64,000 nt of DNA from JAXMBX01 sp046349635. Lineage in GTDB: Bacteria > Planctomycetota > Planctomycetia > Planctomycetales > Planctomycetaceae. Made by a program: the position numbers and the translations under genes. This document shows positions 1 through 8,383 of the stretch, piece by piece (the stretch's first letter is position 1; each line of letters starts with the position of its first letter). The notes beneath the pieces are model-generated. The model was not told the DNA's origin. It saw only the letters and a list, made by a program, of their open reading frames with translations, and did not search any database. The stretch covers positions 1-64,000 of the forward strand of contig JAXMBX010000002.1 of assembly GCA_046349635.1 (NCBI GenBank). The letters run 5' to 3'.

Positions 1-1363
1 CGGGGTTACTGCCATAGAGATTTCCACCGAGACAGAACGCGAGATCCATTTCCCCTTTGTCGGCGGCATCCATGCAGGCCATGGTGTCGAGACCGGGGGA
101 CTTGGGAACCTGAATTCCCAGGCGATCCTCGAAGCGTTCGATCATCGCTTTCTTAAGGAGCGGGGTCACGCCGACGGATCCCATCCCCTGCACGTTGCTG
201 TGCCCGCGAATCGGCATGAGGCCGGCGTGCGGACGCCCGACCATTCCCCGCAGGAGCGCCAGATTGGCGATCATCTTGACGTTGTCGGTGCCGTGGAGGT
301 GATGTGTGATCCCCATCGTCCAGCCGAAGACCACGTTTCGGGCCTGGGCATAGTCATCGGCAATCTGGGAGATTTCGCTGCGTGTGACACCCGAAGCCCG
401 TTCGATTTCCTCCCACGAGACCTGCTGAACCTGCGCCTTGAATTCTTCAAATCCTGCCGTCGAACGAGCCACGAAATTGTGATCCAGCGCGGTCCGCTCG
501 ATCAGTTCTCTGGCAATGCCAGTCATCAGCGCGATGTCACCACCGATATGCGGCTGAATGTAGCGGCTGGCGATCTTGGTCCCGAACAGCAGGCTGAAAA
601 CGTCGCTGGGAACCCGGAAGTTCACCAGCCCCAGTTCCTTGACCGGGTTGATGACGATGATCTTCCCCCCCCGACGGCGAATCTCCATCAGGCTGCGCAT
701 CAGGCGGGGGTGATTGGACGCAGGATTGCCCCCAATCAGAATATACAGATCGCAGTGATTGAGATCCTCCAGACGGATCGTTCCGGTCCCCGCGCCAACG
801 GCGGCGGCCAGTCCGACGCCGCTCGCCTGGTGGCAATAGTAGGAGCAGTTGTTGACGTAGTTCGTGCCAAACAGTCGGGCATACAGTTGCAGCAGGAAAC
901 CGGCCTCATTGGAGGAACGCCCGCTGGCATATAGAAAGCTGCGCGTGGGGCCGGCTTGCTTGAAGGCAGCCGCGATCTTGTCGAGCGCTTCGTCCCATTC
1001 GATGGGGCTATAGTGGTTCTCGCCGATGCCGGCGTAAAGAGGCTGTACGATGCGCCCGCTCGTCTCCAGTTGGCGCGGCGTGAGGGCACGGAGTTCCTGG
1101 AAACCGTAGCGGGCGAAAAATTCAGGAGTGATTCCCGCCTGCATGTCGGAAACCATCGCCTGGAAAGACTTTTTGCAGACTTCCGGGAAGTGACCCCCTT
1201 CGTTGACCATCCCTCCCATCTGTCCACCCATGCCGAGCGCACAAGTCTTACAGGTGTTTTTGGAGCGCATCGCGTTCCAGAGGTTCAGCCAACCGACGCG
1301 GTTCGCCATGCGGAAGGTATAGCCGATCGCCTTCCACCCGCCACCGCTCTTCAACCGTCGCAT
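1..1363 (-). CDS. FdhF/YdeP-type molybdopterin oxidoreductase, partial (3' end outside window)
   Basis: N-terminal 454 codons of a formate-dehydrogenase-alpha-like (FdhF/YdeP family) molybdopterin enzyme; the reading frame stays open to base 1, so the C-terminus lies outside the window. Residues 37-44 read TCKTCALG and are followed by a Gly/Met-rich stretch, the cysteine motif typical of YdeP-like proteins. Around residues 375-455 there is GITHHLHG, RGHSNVQGMGSVG and a CLGGNLYGSNP segment, which match the molybdopterin-binding core of the family. The start chosen is the ATG at 1363, preceded by GAAAGAGG. The substrate cannot be named: YdeP-type members are linked to acid resistance or formate oxidation only by homology. 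The gene is head-to-tail with the methyltransferase upstream, about 110 bases away. Family assignment is confident, substrate is not. Confidence 0.85.
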   Translation of the reverse strand, partial: MRRLKSGGGWKAIGYTFRMANRVGWLNLWNAMRSKNTCKTCALGMGGQMGGMVNEGGHFPEVCKKSFQAMVSDMQAGITPEFFARYGFQELRALTPRQLETSGRIVQPLYAGIGENHYSPIEWDEALDKIAAAFKQAGPTRSFLYASGRSSNEAGFLLQLYARLFGTNYVNNCSYYCHQASGVGLAAAVGAGTGTIRLEDLNHCDLYILIGGNPASNHPRLMRSLMEIRRRGGKIIVINPVKELGLVNFRVPSDVFSLLFGTKIASRYIQPHIGGDIALMTGIARELIERTALDHNFVARSTAGFEEFKAQVQQVSWEEIERASGVTRSEISQIADDYAQARNVVFGWTMGITHHLHGTDNVKMIANLALLRGMVGRPHAGLMPIRGHSNVQGMGSVGVTPLLKKAMIERFEDRLGIQVPKSPGLDTMACMDAADKGEMDLAFCLGGNLYGSNP

Positions 1364-1475
1364 GCCCGCCTCTTTCAACCACCGCAATCAAAAGCGGCGT
1401 TGCTCGTGACTCAGAAATTTCAGCCCCGATCTTATTATCGGTCTTTCAGGGATGGAGTCCATTCTGACAGGGAAA

Positions 1476-2243
1476 TCAGCGAGTGGCGACGAAAAAGAGT
1501 CTTGGAAACGGGAAAAGGGTGGTCCCGTTGCGGGGAGGAAACTCAATTTTGAACCGCTCCGCGAGGTCTTTCAGAAATGCGGCATGCAGCTCTTCAGGCA
1601 AGGCGTGAAGCAGGGGACGCAATGCGGTCCCGCGGACCCACTCCAGTACCGGATCCGCTCCCGTCAGGATGTGACCATAGGTCGTCTCCCAGGCATTCAC
1701 CCTCAAATCGAGATCCTGCAGACAGGCCACGTATTCTTTCATCGGAAGCACGGATTCACCATGCAGTCCGACACCCTCCAGGAACTGCTTCCAGCGCGGG
1801 TCGCTCGCCGACTGATCGATGACCTTTTGGCTGGTGGAACGAAAGCGGTTGGGCATCTGGACCGCCAAGACTCCGTGATCGGTGAGCATCGCGGAAAGGC
1901 GGGAGAGCAGACGCGGATGGTCGGGAACCCAATGCAGCGCAGCGTTGCTGACGATGAGGTCAAGTTTCTCGTCTGTGTGCCACGTCTCAATCTCCCCCTG
2001 TTGGAATTGCAGACGACCAGGAAGAGATTGAGGCTGCGCATCGGCCAGCATCTCGGGGGAGGAATCGATCCCCAGAACCTGCGCCTCGGGCCACCGGTCG
2101 CAGAGCGTGCGGGTGAGATGCCCCGGCCCACAACCGAGATCGACGATGCTCCGGGGATTTTCGAGCGTGATCTGGGAGAGCAGATCAAAGAACGGACGAG
2201 AACGCTCCCCGGAATAGCGGGCATAGACTTGGGGATCCCACAT
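1476..2243 (-). CDS. tam: Trans-aconitate 2-methyltransferase-like SAM enzyme
   Basis: A 255-residue class I SAM-dependent methyltransferase. The N-terminus MWDPQVYARY and the following SGERSRPFFDLL are the hallmark opening of trans-aconitate 2-methyltransferases, which methylate the toxic aconitase by-product trans-aconitate in the cytoplasm. Motif I is DLGCGPGH at residues 35-42, an acidic motif II (GIDSS) follows, and SNAALHWV is the motif IV/post-motif region. The frame is open further upstream, but the ATG at 2243 is chosen because AGGAGG lies a few bases before it and because family members begin exactly at MWDP. The length is that of the family. Trans-aconitate as substrate is inferred from family resemblance. 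Confidence 0.85.
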   Translation of the reverse strand: MWDPQVYARYSGERSRPFFDLLSQITLENPRSIVDLGCGPGHLTRTLCDRWPEAQVLGIDSSPEMLADAQPQSLPGRLQFQQGEIETWHTDEKLDLIVSNAALHWVPDHPRLLSRLSAMLTDHGVLAVQMPNRFRSTSQKVIDQSASDPRWKQFLEGVGLHGESVLPMKEYVACLQDLDLRVNAWETTYGHILTGADPVLEWVRGTALRPLLHALPEELHAAFLKDLAERFKIEFPPRNGTTLFPFPRLFFVATR

Positions 2244-2551
2244 TTTCGACCTCCTGACCGGCGAATTGCAATCTGCAGGAAACACCTGCCGGCCGATTCA
2301 AATCATTCGCGATAACACCATGATAAATCAGCGTTTGATTTCGTTTCCAGACCCGACAGGAAACAACCGGTCCGGGTTCGTGTCGTGACGCCTATTCCGA
2401 TTGACGAGGGGACGCAAAGTTTTTCGAACAGCGAGAGTGTGTCCATCCGATAAATTCTGTGGACACCGTTGTGTCCAGCCGGTTGCCTCGCGCGGAGCCG
2501 GTCCGTTTCAGTCCACTGCAGTCGATCCTGCAACCATCAGACCTCTCCGCC
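2244..2551. other. Divergent intergenic region
   Basis: A 308-base region between the methyltransferase (minus) and the membrane-anchored hypothetical protein (plus). It must hold both promoters. The only -35-like hexamer I see is TTGACG near 2401, without a convincing -10 at the right distance. I see no repeat or RNA gene. Confidence 0.4.
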
Positions 2552-3190
2552 ATGAGCGACCCACAAATCACACTCCCCGCCCCGACAGGTGCCGCCGCCG
2601 GCCTGAGGGTCGCAATGCTGGCACTTGCCACGCTGGGATTCATGGCGTTGTGGACTGAGATGGAGGGGAATGCAGGAGTGGCCGAAGAGGTAAAGACGGA
2701 ACGGAAAGAGTCGCATTCCCATTCGGAGGGGATTTCTCCCGACAAACTCCCGGGAGTCATTCAGCTCTTCCCCCGTCCGGAACAGGAAATCGCGCAGCGA
2801 ATCGTGGAATGCAAGCAGACCCTGTGGGGCATGAAACAGGACTGCGAAATCCACTGTCGTTCCATCGCCCTGCTGCTCGGGGAATCTCCCATGATCCGGG
2901 GGCTGACACTCCACAAGCCTCAAGACCACGAGCAGATGCGGATGAAGTCGATCCTGGAACACATCGACTCTCATCAGCTGCTGGAACTGAATGTGGTCCG
3001 CGGCATGCGATTCATCGCGTGGAAGGATTTGATGGACGCCGGTTGTGAGCAGTTGCGAACCGCCATCGCGAAGCGAATGCAGATCGAAGCGGAAGAGTGG
3101 ATGCGGGTGGCTGCAATCCGCTGGCAACTGGGGATTCACAAGCTCCCCCGCATCACCAGTGGCGGAACCGGAGAGACGCGGACCCGCTAA
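2552..3190 (+). CDS. Hypothetical single-pass membrane protein
   Basis: A 212-residue protein of unknown function. One hydrophobic segment (about residues 16-32, LRVAMLALATLGFMALW) suggests an N-terminal membrane anchor. The rest is hydrophilic and probably helical, with several Cys and Met residues (KQDCEIHCRS around residues 94-103) and a basic C-terminus. The frame is open about 90 bases upstream, but the ATG at 2552 is preferred because the preceding translated stretch is proline/arginine-rich and looks non-coding. It converges with scpB, with only about 13 bases between the stops. No family is recognised. The opposite strand also carries a long frame here, which I regard as a shadow. Confidence 0.6.
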   Translation: MSDPQITLPAPTGAAAGLRVAMLALATLGFMALWTEMEGNAGVAEEVKTERKESHSHSEGISPDKLPGVIQLFPRPEQEIAQRIVECKQTLWGMKQDCEIHCRSIALLLGESPMIRGLTLHKPQDHEQMRMKSILEHIDSHQLLELNVVRGMRFIAWKDLMDAGCEQLRTAIAKRMQIEAEEWMRVAAIRWQLGIHKLPRITSGGTGETRTR

Positions 3191-3203
3191 GCGAGAAACC
3201 GCA

Positions 3204-3923
3204 TCAGGCGGCGGCTTCCGGGGATTGCGGAGCCGCTTCGGGACGGGGTTGAGACGGCCCCTGATGCAACCGGTCGTACATCGGGAGATCTTCAATCGTC
3301 CGCAGCCCGAAGATCTCCAGAAAACGGCGCGTGGTCTCATAGAGATGCGGACGGCCGAGGGTCTCATCCGCACCGCCGATTTTCACCAGCCCCCGCTCCA
3401 TCAGTTGCTTGAGCATTTCGATGCAAGCGACCCCTCGAATGGCTTCAATGTCCGCCCGGATCACAGGCTGGCGATAAGCGACGATGGAGAGGGTCTCCAT
3501 CTGGCCGGCCGTCAGTTTGAGTTCCGCTTGACGCTCGTGCAGCTTGTCGAGCCAGTGGGAAAACTCGGAACGGGTGAGCAACTGATACCCGGCTGCCACT
3601 TGTTCGATCCGAAACGGACTCTCCATGCGGTCGTAGAGATCGTTCAGTTTCTTGATGAGGGTCCGCGCTTCCGTCGGATCGGCCAGAGTTGCGAACTGGG
3701 CCAGCCTGCGGGTGGACAGTGCGCCCCCGGCGACAAACAGGACCGCTTCCAGCCGGGCCATTTTCGGAGTGCGGCGACCGTGACTGAGGATCTCGGGAGA
3801 ATCTTCCTCGGAAACGGTCTCTCCGGACCGATAGGTCCGCCAACTCCAGCTCGAGCCGACTGCCGACTCGGAGGAGAGTCGGCCTGCGAAGGACTGCAGA
3901 GACCGGGGAGTTAGAAAATTCAT
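3204..3923 (-). CDS. scpB: Segregation and condensation protein B (ScpB)
   Basis: A 239-residue ScpB, the winged-helix kleisin-interacting subunit that works with SMC and ScpA in chromosome compaction and segregation. Diagnostic segments are MARLEAVLFVAGGALS, ETLSIVAYRQPVIRADIE, and the ERGLVKIGG/GRPHLYETT region of the second winged helix. About 50 extra residues precede the canonical ScpB start. The start is placed at the ATG at 3923, which overlaps the upstream gene's TGA (TGATG), implying translational coupling; a GTG three bases upstream is an alternative. The C-terminus is Pro/Ala-rich. No scpA is visible in the window. Confidence 0.9.
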   Translation of the reverse strand: MNFLTPRSLQSFAGRLSSESAVGSSWSWRTYRSGETVSEEDSPEILSHGRRTPKMARLEAVLFVAGGALSTRRLAQFATLADPTEARTLIKKLNDLYDRMESPFRIEQVAAGYQLLTRSEFSHWLDKLHERQAELKLTAGQMETLSIVAYRQPVIRADIEAIRGVACIEMLKQLMERGLVKIGGADETLGRPHLYETTRRFLEIFGLRTIEDLPMYDRLHQGPSQPRPEAAPQSPEAAA

Positions 3924-4966
3924 CACGGGCGCTGCCGCTTGGTTCGATCGTGACGAGCGACGTTTTCCTGGCGGTCCGCCGACCAGTCTTCGATCTGACG
4001 GATGACGTCGTAGACCGCGAGCATCGGTTCGTAGCCGCTCGCTTCAAACTTCTGATGCAGGTTGGGAGTGTCGATCGGACTGATTTCGCAGTGGAAGATG
4101 TACATCTCCCGGTCGTTGTCCATCGTGAAGTAGGGCTTCACGTTCGTCCCCAGTTCCTGCAGCCGGGCGTTGGCTTTACGCCAGGTGAATTCTTCACGCA
4201 CGGTGCCGGCAGTGGCTTTGGATTTCGAATCGGGGCGGGTCTCCGCCTCGGTTTCCGTTTCTTCGGAGTTCAACTCCTCGGGGTCCCGGCTGCGACTCCT
4301 GGAATCGGTTTTCTTCTTGCGAGATGGAGAGTGGGGATCGGGGAGTGTCACTTCGTCCGTGTTGAAAGCGGGATCAATCTCCGCCGGATCAATTTCCGCA
4401 GTGGATTTGCTCGATTTCTTCTTGGGAGTCGCACGGTCGTAGTCGCGGGAATCTTCCTCCTTGGAAAGGGGATGCGATTCCGAACGGTCGTATTCCGAGG
4501 CGAGGTTTTCCTCATCAAGTCTCGGTTTCTTTCCCCGCGACTTAGGCCCCGACCGGGGCGGACTTAGCTCGTCGGAAGCATCCGCGAATTGGTCTTCCGC
4601 AGGGGCCATCTTCCACCCCTTCAGCGCCTCTTCGGGAAGCTCCTCCTCCGGGGTTTCTTCATCGAAGCTCGGCCGGGATTTCCGGTTCCGTCCCGAGTTG
4701 CGGGCCATCCCGTTCGGATCGGGAGAGTCGAGCGACGCTTCGAATTCATCTCGTTCCGCGCGGAACAGATCATCGGCGGAACGACGGGCATTTTTCTTGC
4801 GAGGGGCGGGACGGTCCTCCAGCTCCTCGGAGTCTTCATCGTGTGCAGCGGTCGTGACCGTTCCCGGCGCAAACTGCGGTATGCCAAAGATGGCAAACGC
4901 TGGAACGGCAATAAGCGGGGCTGCGAGTAAGAGCATCCCCAGCGGGTTACTTCCCGAGGCGCGCAT
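3923..4966 (-). CDS. Acidic, low-complexity membrane-anchored hypothetical protein
   Basis: A 347-residue protein of unknown function, translationally coupled to scpB. The start at 4966 has GGGAGGTG just upstream, which beats the longer frame. Residues 6-25 form one hydrophobic segment. The middle 200 residues are low-complexity and highly charged, rich in Asp, Glu, Ser, Lys and Pro, with repeated KSRGKK/KKKSSK-type patches, and are likely disordered. The last about 90 residues (from about FTWRKANARLQ) look folded and end in a basic tail. The overlapping stop/start with scpB suggests a shared operon and perhaps a cell-envelope or nucleoid role, but this is only context. Confidence 0.7.
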   Translation of the reverse strand: MRASGSNPLGMLLLAAPLIAVPAFAIFGIPQFAPGTVTTAAHDEDSEELEDRPAPRKKNARRSADDLFRAERDEFEASLDSPDPNGMARNSGRNRKSRPSFDEETPEEELPEEALKGWKMAPAEDQFADASDELSPPRSGPKSRGKKPRLDEENLASEYDRSESHPLSKEEDSRDYDRATPKKKSSKSTAEIDPAEIDPAFNTDEVTLPDPHSPSRKKKTDSRSRSRDPEELNSEETETEAETRPDSKSKATAGTVREEFTWRKANARLQELGTNVKPYFTMDNDREMYIFHCEISPIDTPNLHQKFEASGYEPMLAVYDVIRQIEDWSADRQENVARHDRTKRQRP

Positions 4967-5281
4967 GGCGGGACACCTCCCTGTGTCAAGAAACGCCCGG
5001 AAATCCTCCTGCGGCGGCTTTCCCTTGTGGGTCTGGGTCGGAAAAGACGCCGTTCCGGAACGTGGTCTGCCGCGACAGTCTTTCGACATTTCCGCAGCGT
5101 GGGGGATGTTACCGGATGTCCCTGTGCACCACAACCGCAAGTTGAGGGGTTTTCCCTGCAACAGAGCCTGAAAAAACGGATGATCCGCCGATTGACAGAG
5201 GGGCCTCTACGGAGATCATGGAACAATGAGAGAGGGACCATCCCTAACCTCTCCATAGTCCCGATACTCCTTGTTGCTCCG
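4967..5281. other. Divergent intergenic region
   Basis: About 315 bases between the charged membrane protein (minus) and the thioredoxin-fold protein (plus). A TTGACA hexamer occurs near 5193, but no good -10 follows at 16-18 bases. GAGGGGCCTC just after it is a short palindrome. No gene is seen here. Confidence 0.4.
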
Positions 5282-5923
5282 ATGATTCTAACCAGCCGTT
5301 TTGCACTGCTCTGTTTTCTTTTCGCGTCCCAACTCTGGGTCGGGGAAACGTCGTCCTTGCGCGCCGCAGGTGGAAAATTCAACGCGGTTCTGAAACCGGG
5401 TGCCGAAGCTCCGGAGTTCCGGAATCTGACAGGGACTGACGGAAAATCTCACAGCCTGGCAGAGTTCAGCGAAGCAAAGGTCGTGGTGCTGATTTTCACC
5501 CGAAATCACTGCCCCTTTTCGCAGAAGTATGAGCCTCGGATCCGTAAGATCGTCCATGACTTTGGAGGGCGGGGAGTGGCCTTCGCCGCGATGAACTCCA
5601 GCCACAAACCAGGAGAGGATCTGGCCGCGATGCGCAAGAACGCGGAACAAAATGTCTGGAAGTTTCCGTATCTGAAGGATGAAACCCAGCAGGTCGCACG
5701 GGCTTATGGAGCAACCGTGACTCCCCAGTTTTTCATCCTGGGACCAGCCAGCTCCGGGGGGATCCGGAAAGTCGTTTATTACGGTGCGCTCGACGATCAC
5801 CCCCAGGAGGAAAAGGTGCAGGAGCCTTACCTGCGCCGGGCACTGGAGGCGGTTCTGGCGGAGAAAACGCCGGAGGTCGAGGAATCGCTGGGAGTCGGGT
5901 GCGAACTCTCCCTCAAGGATTGA
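5282..5923 (+). CDS. Exported thioredoxin-fold (redoxin/TlpA-like) protein with CxxS motif
   Basis: A 213-residue AhpC/TSA-TlpA-like protein. Residues 1-29 are a signal peptide (FALLCFLFASQLW core), so the protein acts outside the cytoplasmic membrane. The redoxin domain runs from about residue 37 (LKPGAEAPEF) to 200. The active-site loop is NHCPFSQ: Cys77 is kept, but the usual second cysteine is Ser80, so a classic dithiol cycle is not possible within this motif. A cis-proline segment, VTPQFFIL, is present. The C-terminus ends with a second cysteine in GVGCELSLK, a tail seen in related planctomycete proteins and possibly the resolving cysteine. No strong ribosome-binding site; the ATG at 5282 is chosen because it starts the signal peptide. 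Confidence 0.8.
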   Translation: MILTSRFALLCFLFASQLWVGETSSLRAAGGKFNAVLKPGAEAPEFRNLTGTDGKSHSLAEFSEAKVVVLIFTRNHCPFSQKYEPRIRKIVHDFGGRGVAFAAMNSSHKPGEDLAAMRKNAEQNVWKFPYLKDETQQVARAYGATVTPQFFILGPASSGGIRKVVYYGALDDHPQEEKVQEPYLRRALEAVLAEKTPEVEESLGVGCELSLKD

Positions 5924-6032
5924 ATTCCTCTCTCCCAAGGGCTGTCAAACTGGCAGGAAACGGGCTCACCGAGAACGCCCCGCGATTCTCCTATCTCAAT
6001 GTGAAATAAAGAGATAAGGATTCGACACCCCC

Positions 6033-6050
6033 TTGGCATGGCGGTTGCAT
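6033..6050 (+). promoter_or_regulatory. Candidate sigma-54 (RpoN) -24/-12 promoter for groEL1
   Basis: TTGGCATGGCGGTTGCAT matches the RpoN consensus YTGGCACGNNNNTTGCW at all but one position (T for C). The invariant GG (6035-6036) and GC (6047-6048) are exactly ten bases apart. It lies about 150 bases upstream of the groEL1 start in a 275-base intergenic region. No CIRCE element or other heat-shock operator was seen there. Confidence 0.6.
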
Positions 6051-6198
6051 TACATGGCCGCGTCTGAATCTCTGCCACCAGTTTGGCAGGTTTTCGGGGC
6101 AGAACGGCATTCCTAAATACGATCATTCGAGGTTCGGGCGTTTCGCGTGTGTGGAGCGACTGGACCCTTTGTGCGGCAAGAGCTTGTGAGGAGACACT

Positions 6199-7884
6199 GT
6201 GGCAAAGTTGATGACTTTCAACGATGAGGCCCGTAAGAGTTTGTTGGAGGGGGTCTCGAAACTGTCTCGTGCCGTAAAGAGCACGCTGGGACCGCGGGGA
6301 CGCAACGCGGTTCTCGACAAGGGTTGGGGTTCTCCCAAGGTGACCAAGGACGGCGTGACCGTTGCCGAGGACATCGACCTGGAAGACCCATTTGAAAACA
6401 TGGGCTGCCAACTGGTGAAGGAAGTCGCTTCCAAGACCAGCACCGTCGCCGGTGACGGCACCACCACCGCCACCCTCCTCGCGGAATCGATTTTCCGTGA
6501 AGGTCTGAAGTTCATCGCTTCCGGCGCCGACCCGATGGCCCTGAGCCGCGGTGCCCAGAAGGCGGTCACGGCGATTACGGAAGAGTTGAAGAAGCTCTCC
6601 AAGCCGGTCGACGCGAAGGACAAGAAGGGGATCCAGACGGTCGCCACGATCGCTGGCAACAATGATCCCGAGATCGGCGAAATTCTCGCCAATGCTCTCA
6701 CCAAGGTGGGTGCGGACGGCGTCATCACCATCGAAGAAGGCCGCCAGGTCAGCACCAGCATCGACCTCGTCGAAGGGATGCAGTTCGACCGTGGTTACCT
6801 CTCCCCGCACTTCGTGACGGACCAGGATTCCCAGGAATGCGAGTTGGATAACTGCCGCATCCTGATCTACGAAGAGAAGATCAGCAGCGCGAAATCGCTG
6901 GTGCCGCTGCTCGAAAAGATTTCCCAGGCCAACGTTCCGCTGCTCATCATCGCGGAAGACATCGAAGGGGAAGCCCTCGCGACGCTCGTGGTGAACAAGC
7001 TGCGTGGCATCCTGAATGTCGCCGCCGTGAAAGCTCCCGGTTACGGTGATCGCCGCAAGGCCATGCTGGGTGACATCGCCGTCCTCACCAAGGGTAAGGC
7101 GATTTTCAAAGACCTCGGAATCAAGCTCGAAAACATCGAGATGTCCGACCTGGGTGTGGCGAAGAAGATCAAGATCGACGCCGAAAACACCACCGTGGTG
7201 CAAGGTGCCGGTTCGAAGGCGGACATTGCCGGCCGTGCCGAACAGATTCGCCGCGAGATCACCGAAACCGACAGCGATTACGATCGTGAAAAGTTGCAGG
7301 AACGGCTCGCCAAGCTGGCGGGTGGCGTCGCCCAGATCAATGTCGGCGCCGCGACCGAAACCGCGATGAAGGAACGCAAGGACCTGATCGAAGACGCGTT
7401 GGCTGCCACTCGGGCCGCCATTGAAGAAGGTGTCGTCCCCGGCGGAGGAACGGCGTTGATCCGCTGTGCCGCTGCCCTGGAAGACCTGAAACTTTCCGGC
7501 GACGAAAAACTGGGTGCCCACCTGATCCGGAACGTTCTGGAGATTCCGCTGCGGACCATCGCCGAAAACGCCGGCATGGAAGGAGCAGTAGTTGCCAATA
7601 ACGTGCGGAAGGCCAAGGAAAAGACTTACGGCTACGATGCCCTGAACGATCGCTACGGCGACATGTTCTCCTTCGGGATCGTGGACCCGACCAAGGTCAC
7701 CCGCAGTGCACTGCAGAACGCGACCAGCGTTGCCTCTCTGCTCCTGACGACGGAATCGATCGTCGTCGAAGAGCCCAAGAAGGCCGAAGACACTCACCAC
7801 GATGACCACCACGACATGGGTGGCATGGGCGGAATGGGTGGCATGGGGATGCCCGGAATGGGCGGCATGCCCGGCATGATGTAA
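6199..7884 (+). CDS. groEL: Chaperonin GroEL, copy 1 (GGM-tailed)
   Basis: A 561-residue 60-kDa chaperonin, the ATP-driven cytoplasmic folding chamber that works with GroES. Motifs: TLGPRGRNAV, the ATP-binding VTKDGVTVAEDI, AGDGTTTAT, EGMQFDRGYLSPHFV and the VVPGGGTALIR segment. The C-terminus carries a His/Asp-rich patch (HHDDHHD) followed by repeated GGM and GMP units; the GGM tail is normal, the His-rich patch is unusual. The start is GTG at 6199. It is first in a groEL-groES-groEL array, the reverse of the usual groES-groEL order, and has a sigma-54-like promoter upstream. Family certain; division of labour with copy 2 unknown. Confidence 0.97.
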   Translation: MAKLMTFNDEARKSLLEGVSKLSRAVKSTLGPRGRNAVLDKGWGSPKVTKDGVTVAEDIDLEDPFENMGCQLVKEVASKTSTVAGDGTTTATLLAESIFREGLKFIASGADPMALSRGAQKAVTAITEELKKLSKPVDAKDKKGIQTVATIAGNNDPEIGEILANALTKVGADGVITIEEGRQVSTSIDLVEGMQFDRGYLSPHFVTDQDSQECELDNCRILIYEEKISSAKSLVPLLEKISQANVPLLIIAEDIEGEALATLVVNKLRGILNVAAVKAPGYGDRRKAMLGDIAVLTKGKAIFKDLGIKLENIEMSDLGVAKKIKIDAENTTVVQGAGSKADIAGRAEQIRREITETDSDYDREKLQERLAKLAGGVAQINVGAATETAMKERKDLIEDALAATRAAIEEGVVPGGGTALIRCAAALEDLKLSGDEKLGAHLIRNVLEIPLRTIAENAGMEGAVVANNVRKAKEKTYGYDALNDRYGDMFSFGIVDPTKVTRSALQNATSVASLLLTTESIVVEEPKKAEDTHHDDHHDMGGMGGMGGMGMPGMGGMPGMM

Positions 7885-7972
7885 TCCGAACTCCGGATTA
7901 CCTGTGACTTTCTAAATCAACTTTTTCTGAAACCAATCAGTCTGAAATACAATCGTTGCGAGGAGTGGGAAG

Positions 7973-8266
7973 ATGCAATTGAAGCCTTTGGATGATCGCG
8001 TTGTTGTTGTTCCGCTGAGCGCCGAGACCACCACCGCTGGTGGGATCGTCCTGCCGGATGCAGCCCAGGAAAAGCCCCAGCGCGGCAAGGTCAAGTCGGT
8101 CGGCCCCGGCCGTCTCCTCGACTCCGGCGAACGGAGCCCGCTGAGCGTCGCCGTCGGGGACGAAGTCCTGTTCAGCAAGTACGGCGGAACCGACATCGAA
8201 GTCAACGGAGAAGACATCAAGATCCTGCGCGAAAGCGACATCCTCGCGAAGGTTGTCGCCGGCTAA
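7973..8266 (+). CDS. groES: Co-chaperonin GroES
   Basis: A 97-residue co-chaperonin that caps the GroEL cavity. The N-terminus KPLDDRVVVVPL, the mobile-loop region ETTTAGGIVLPD, and the downstream GDEVLFSKYGG and EDIKILRESDILA are diagnostic. The length is standard. A strong GAGGAGTGGGAAG precedes the ATG. It sits 88 bases after groEL1 and 117 bases before groEL2, so one GroES probably serves both rings. I see no CIRCE repeat in either spacer. Confidence 0.97.
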   Translation: MQLKPLDDRVVVVPLSAETTTAGGIVLPDAAQEKPQRGKVKSVGPGRLLDSGERSPLSVAVGDEVLFSKYGGTDIEVNGEDIKILRESDILAKVVAG

Positions 8267-8383
8267 CGCCAGTCCTCATCATCAATTCCCGGTTTCGCCT
8301 CAGGCCGACCCTTGAGGAGACCGTTCTCTCGAACGCTCGGATGGTCGGGTCACTGGTGAAAACCGTCTCAAAGGAGATTTTTC

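Noticed and set aside
5827..7812. Long open frame on the minus strand opposite groEL1 (661 codons)
   Set aside because: It is a codon-bias shadow: its translation is Gly/Asp/Val/Phe-rich without family motifs, and the plus strand is unquestionably groEL.
5924..8383. CIRCE or other HrcA operator near the groEL/groES genes
   Set aside because: I looked for the TTAGCACTC-N9-GAGTGCTAA pattern in all three spacers and did not find it.
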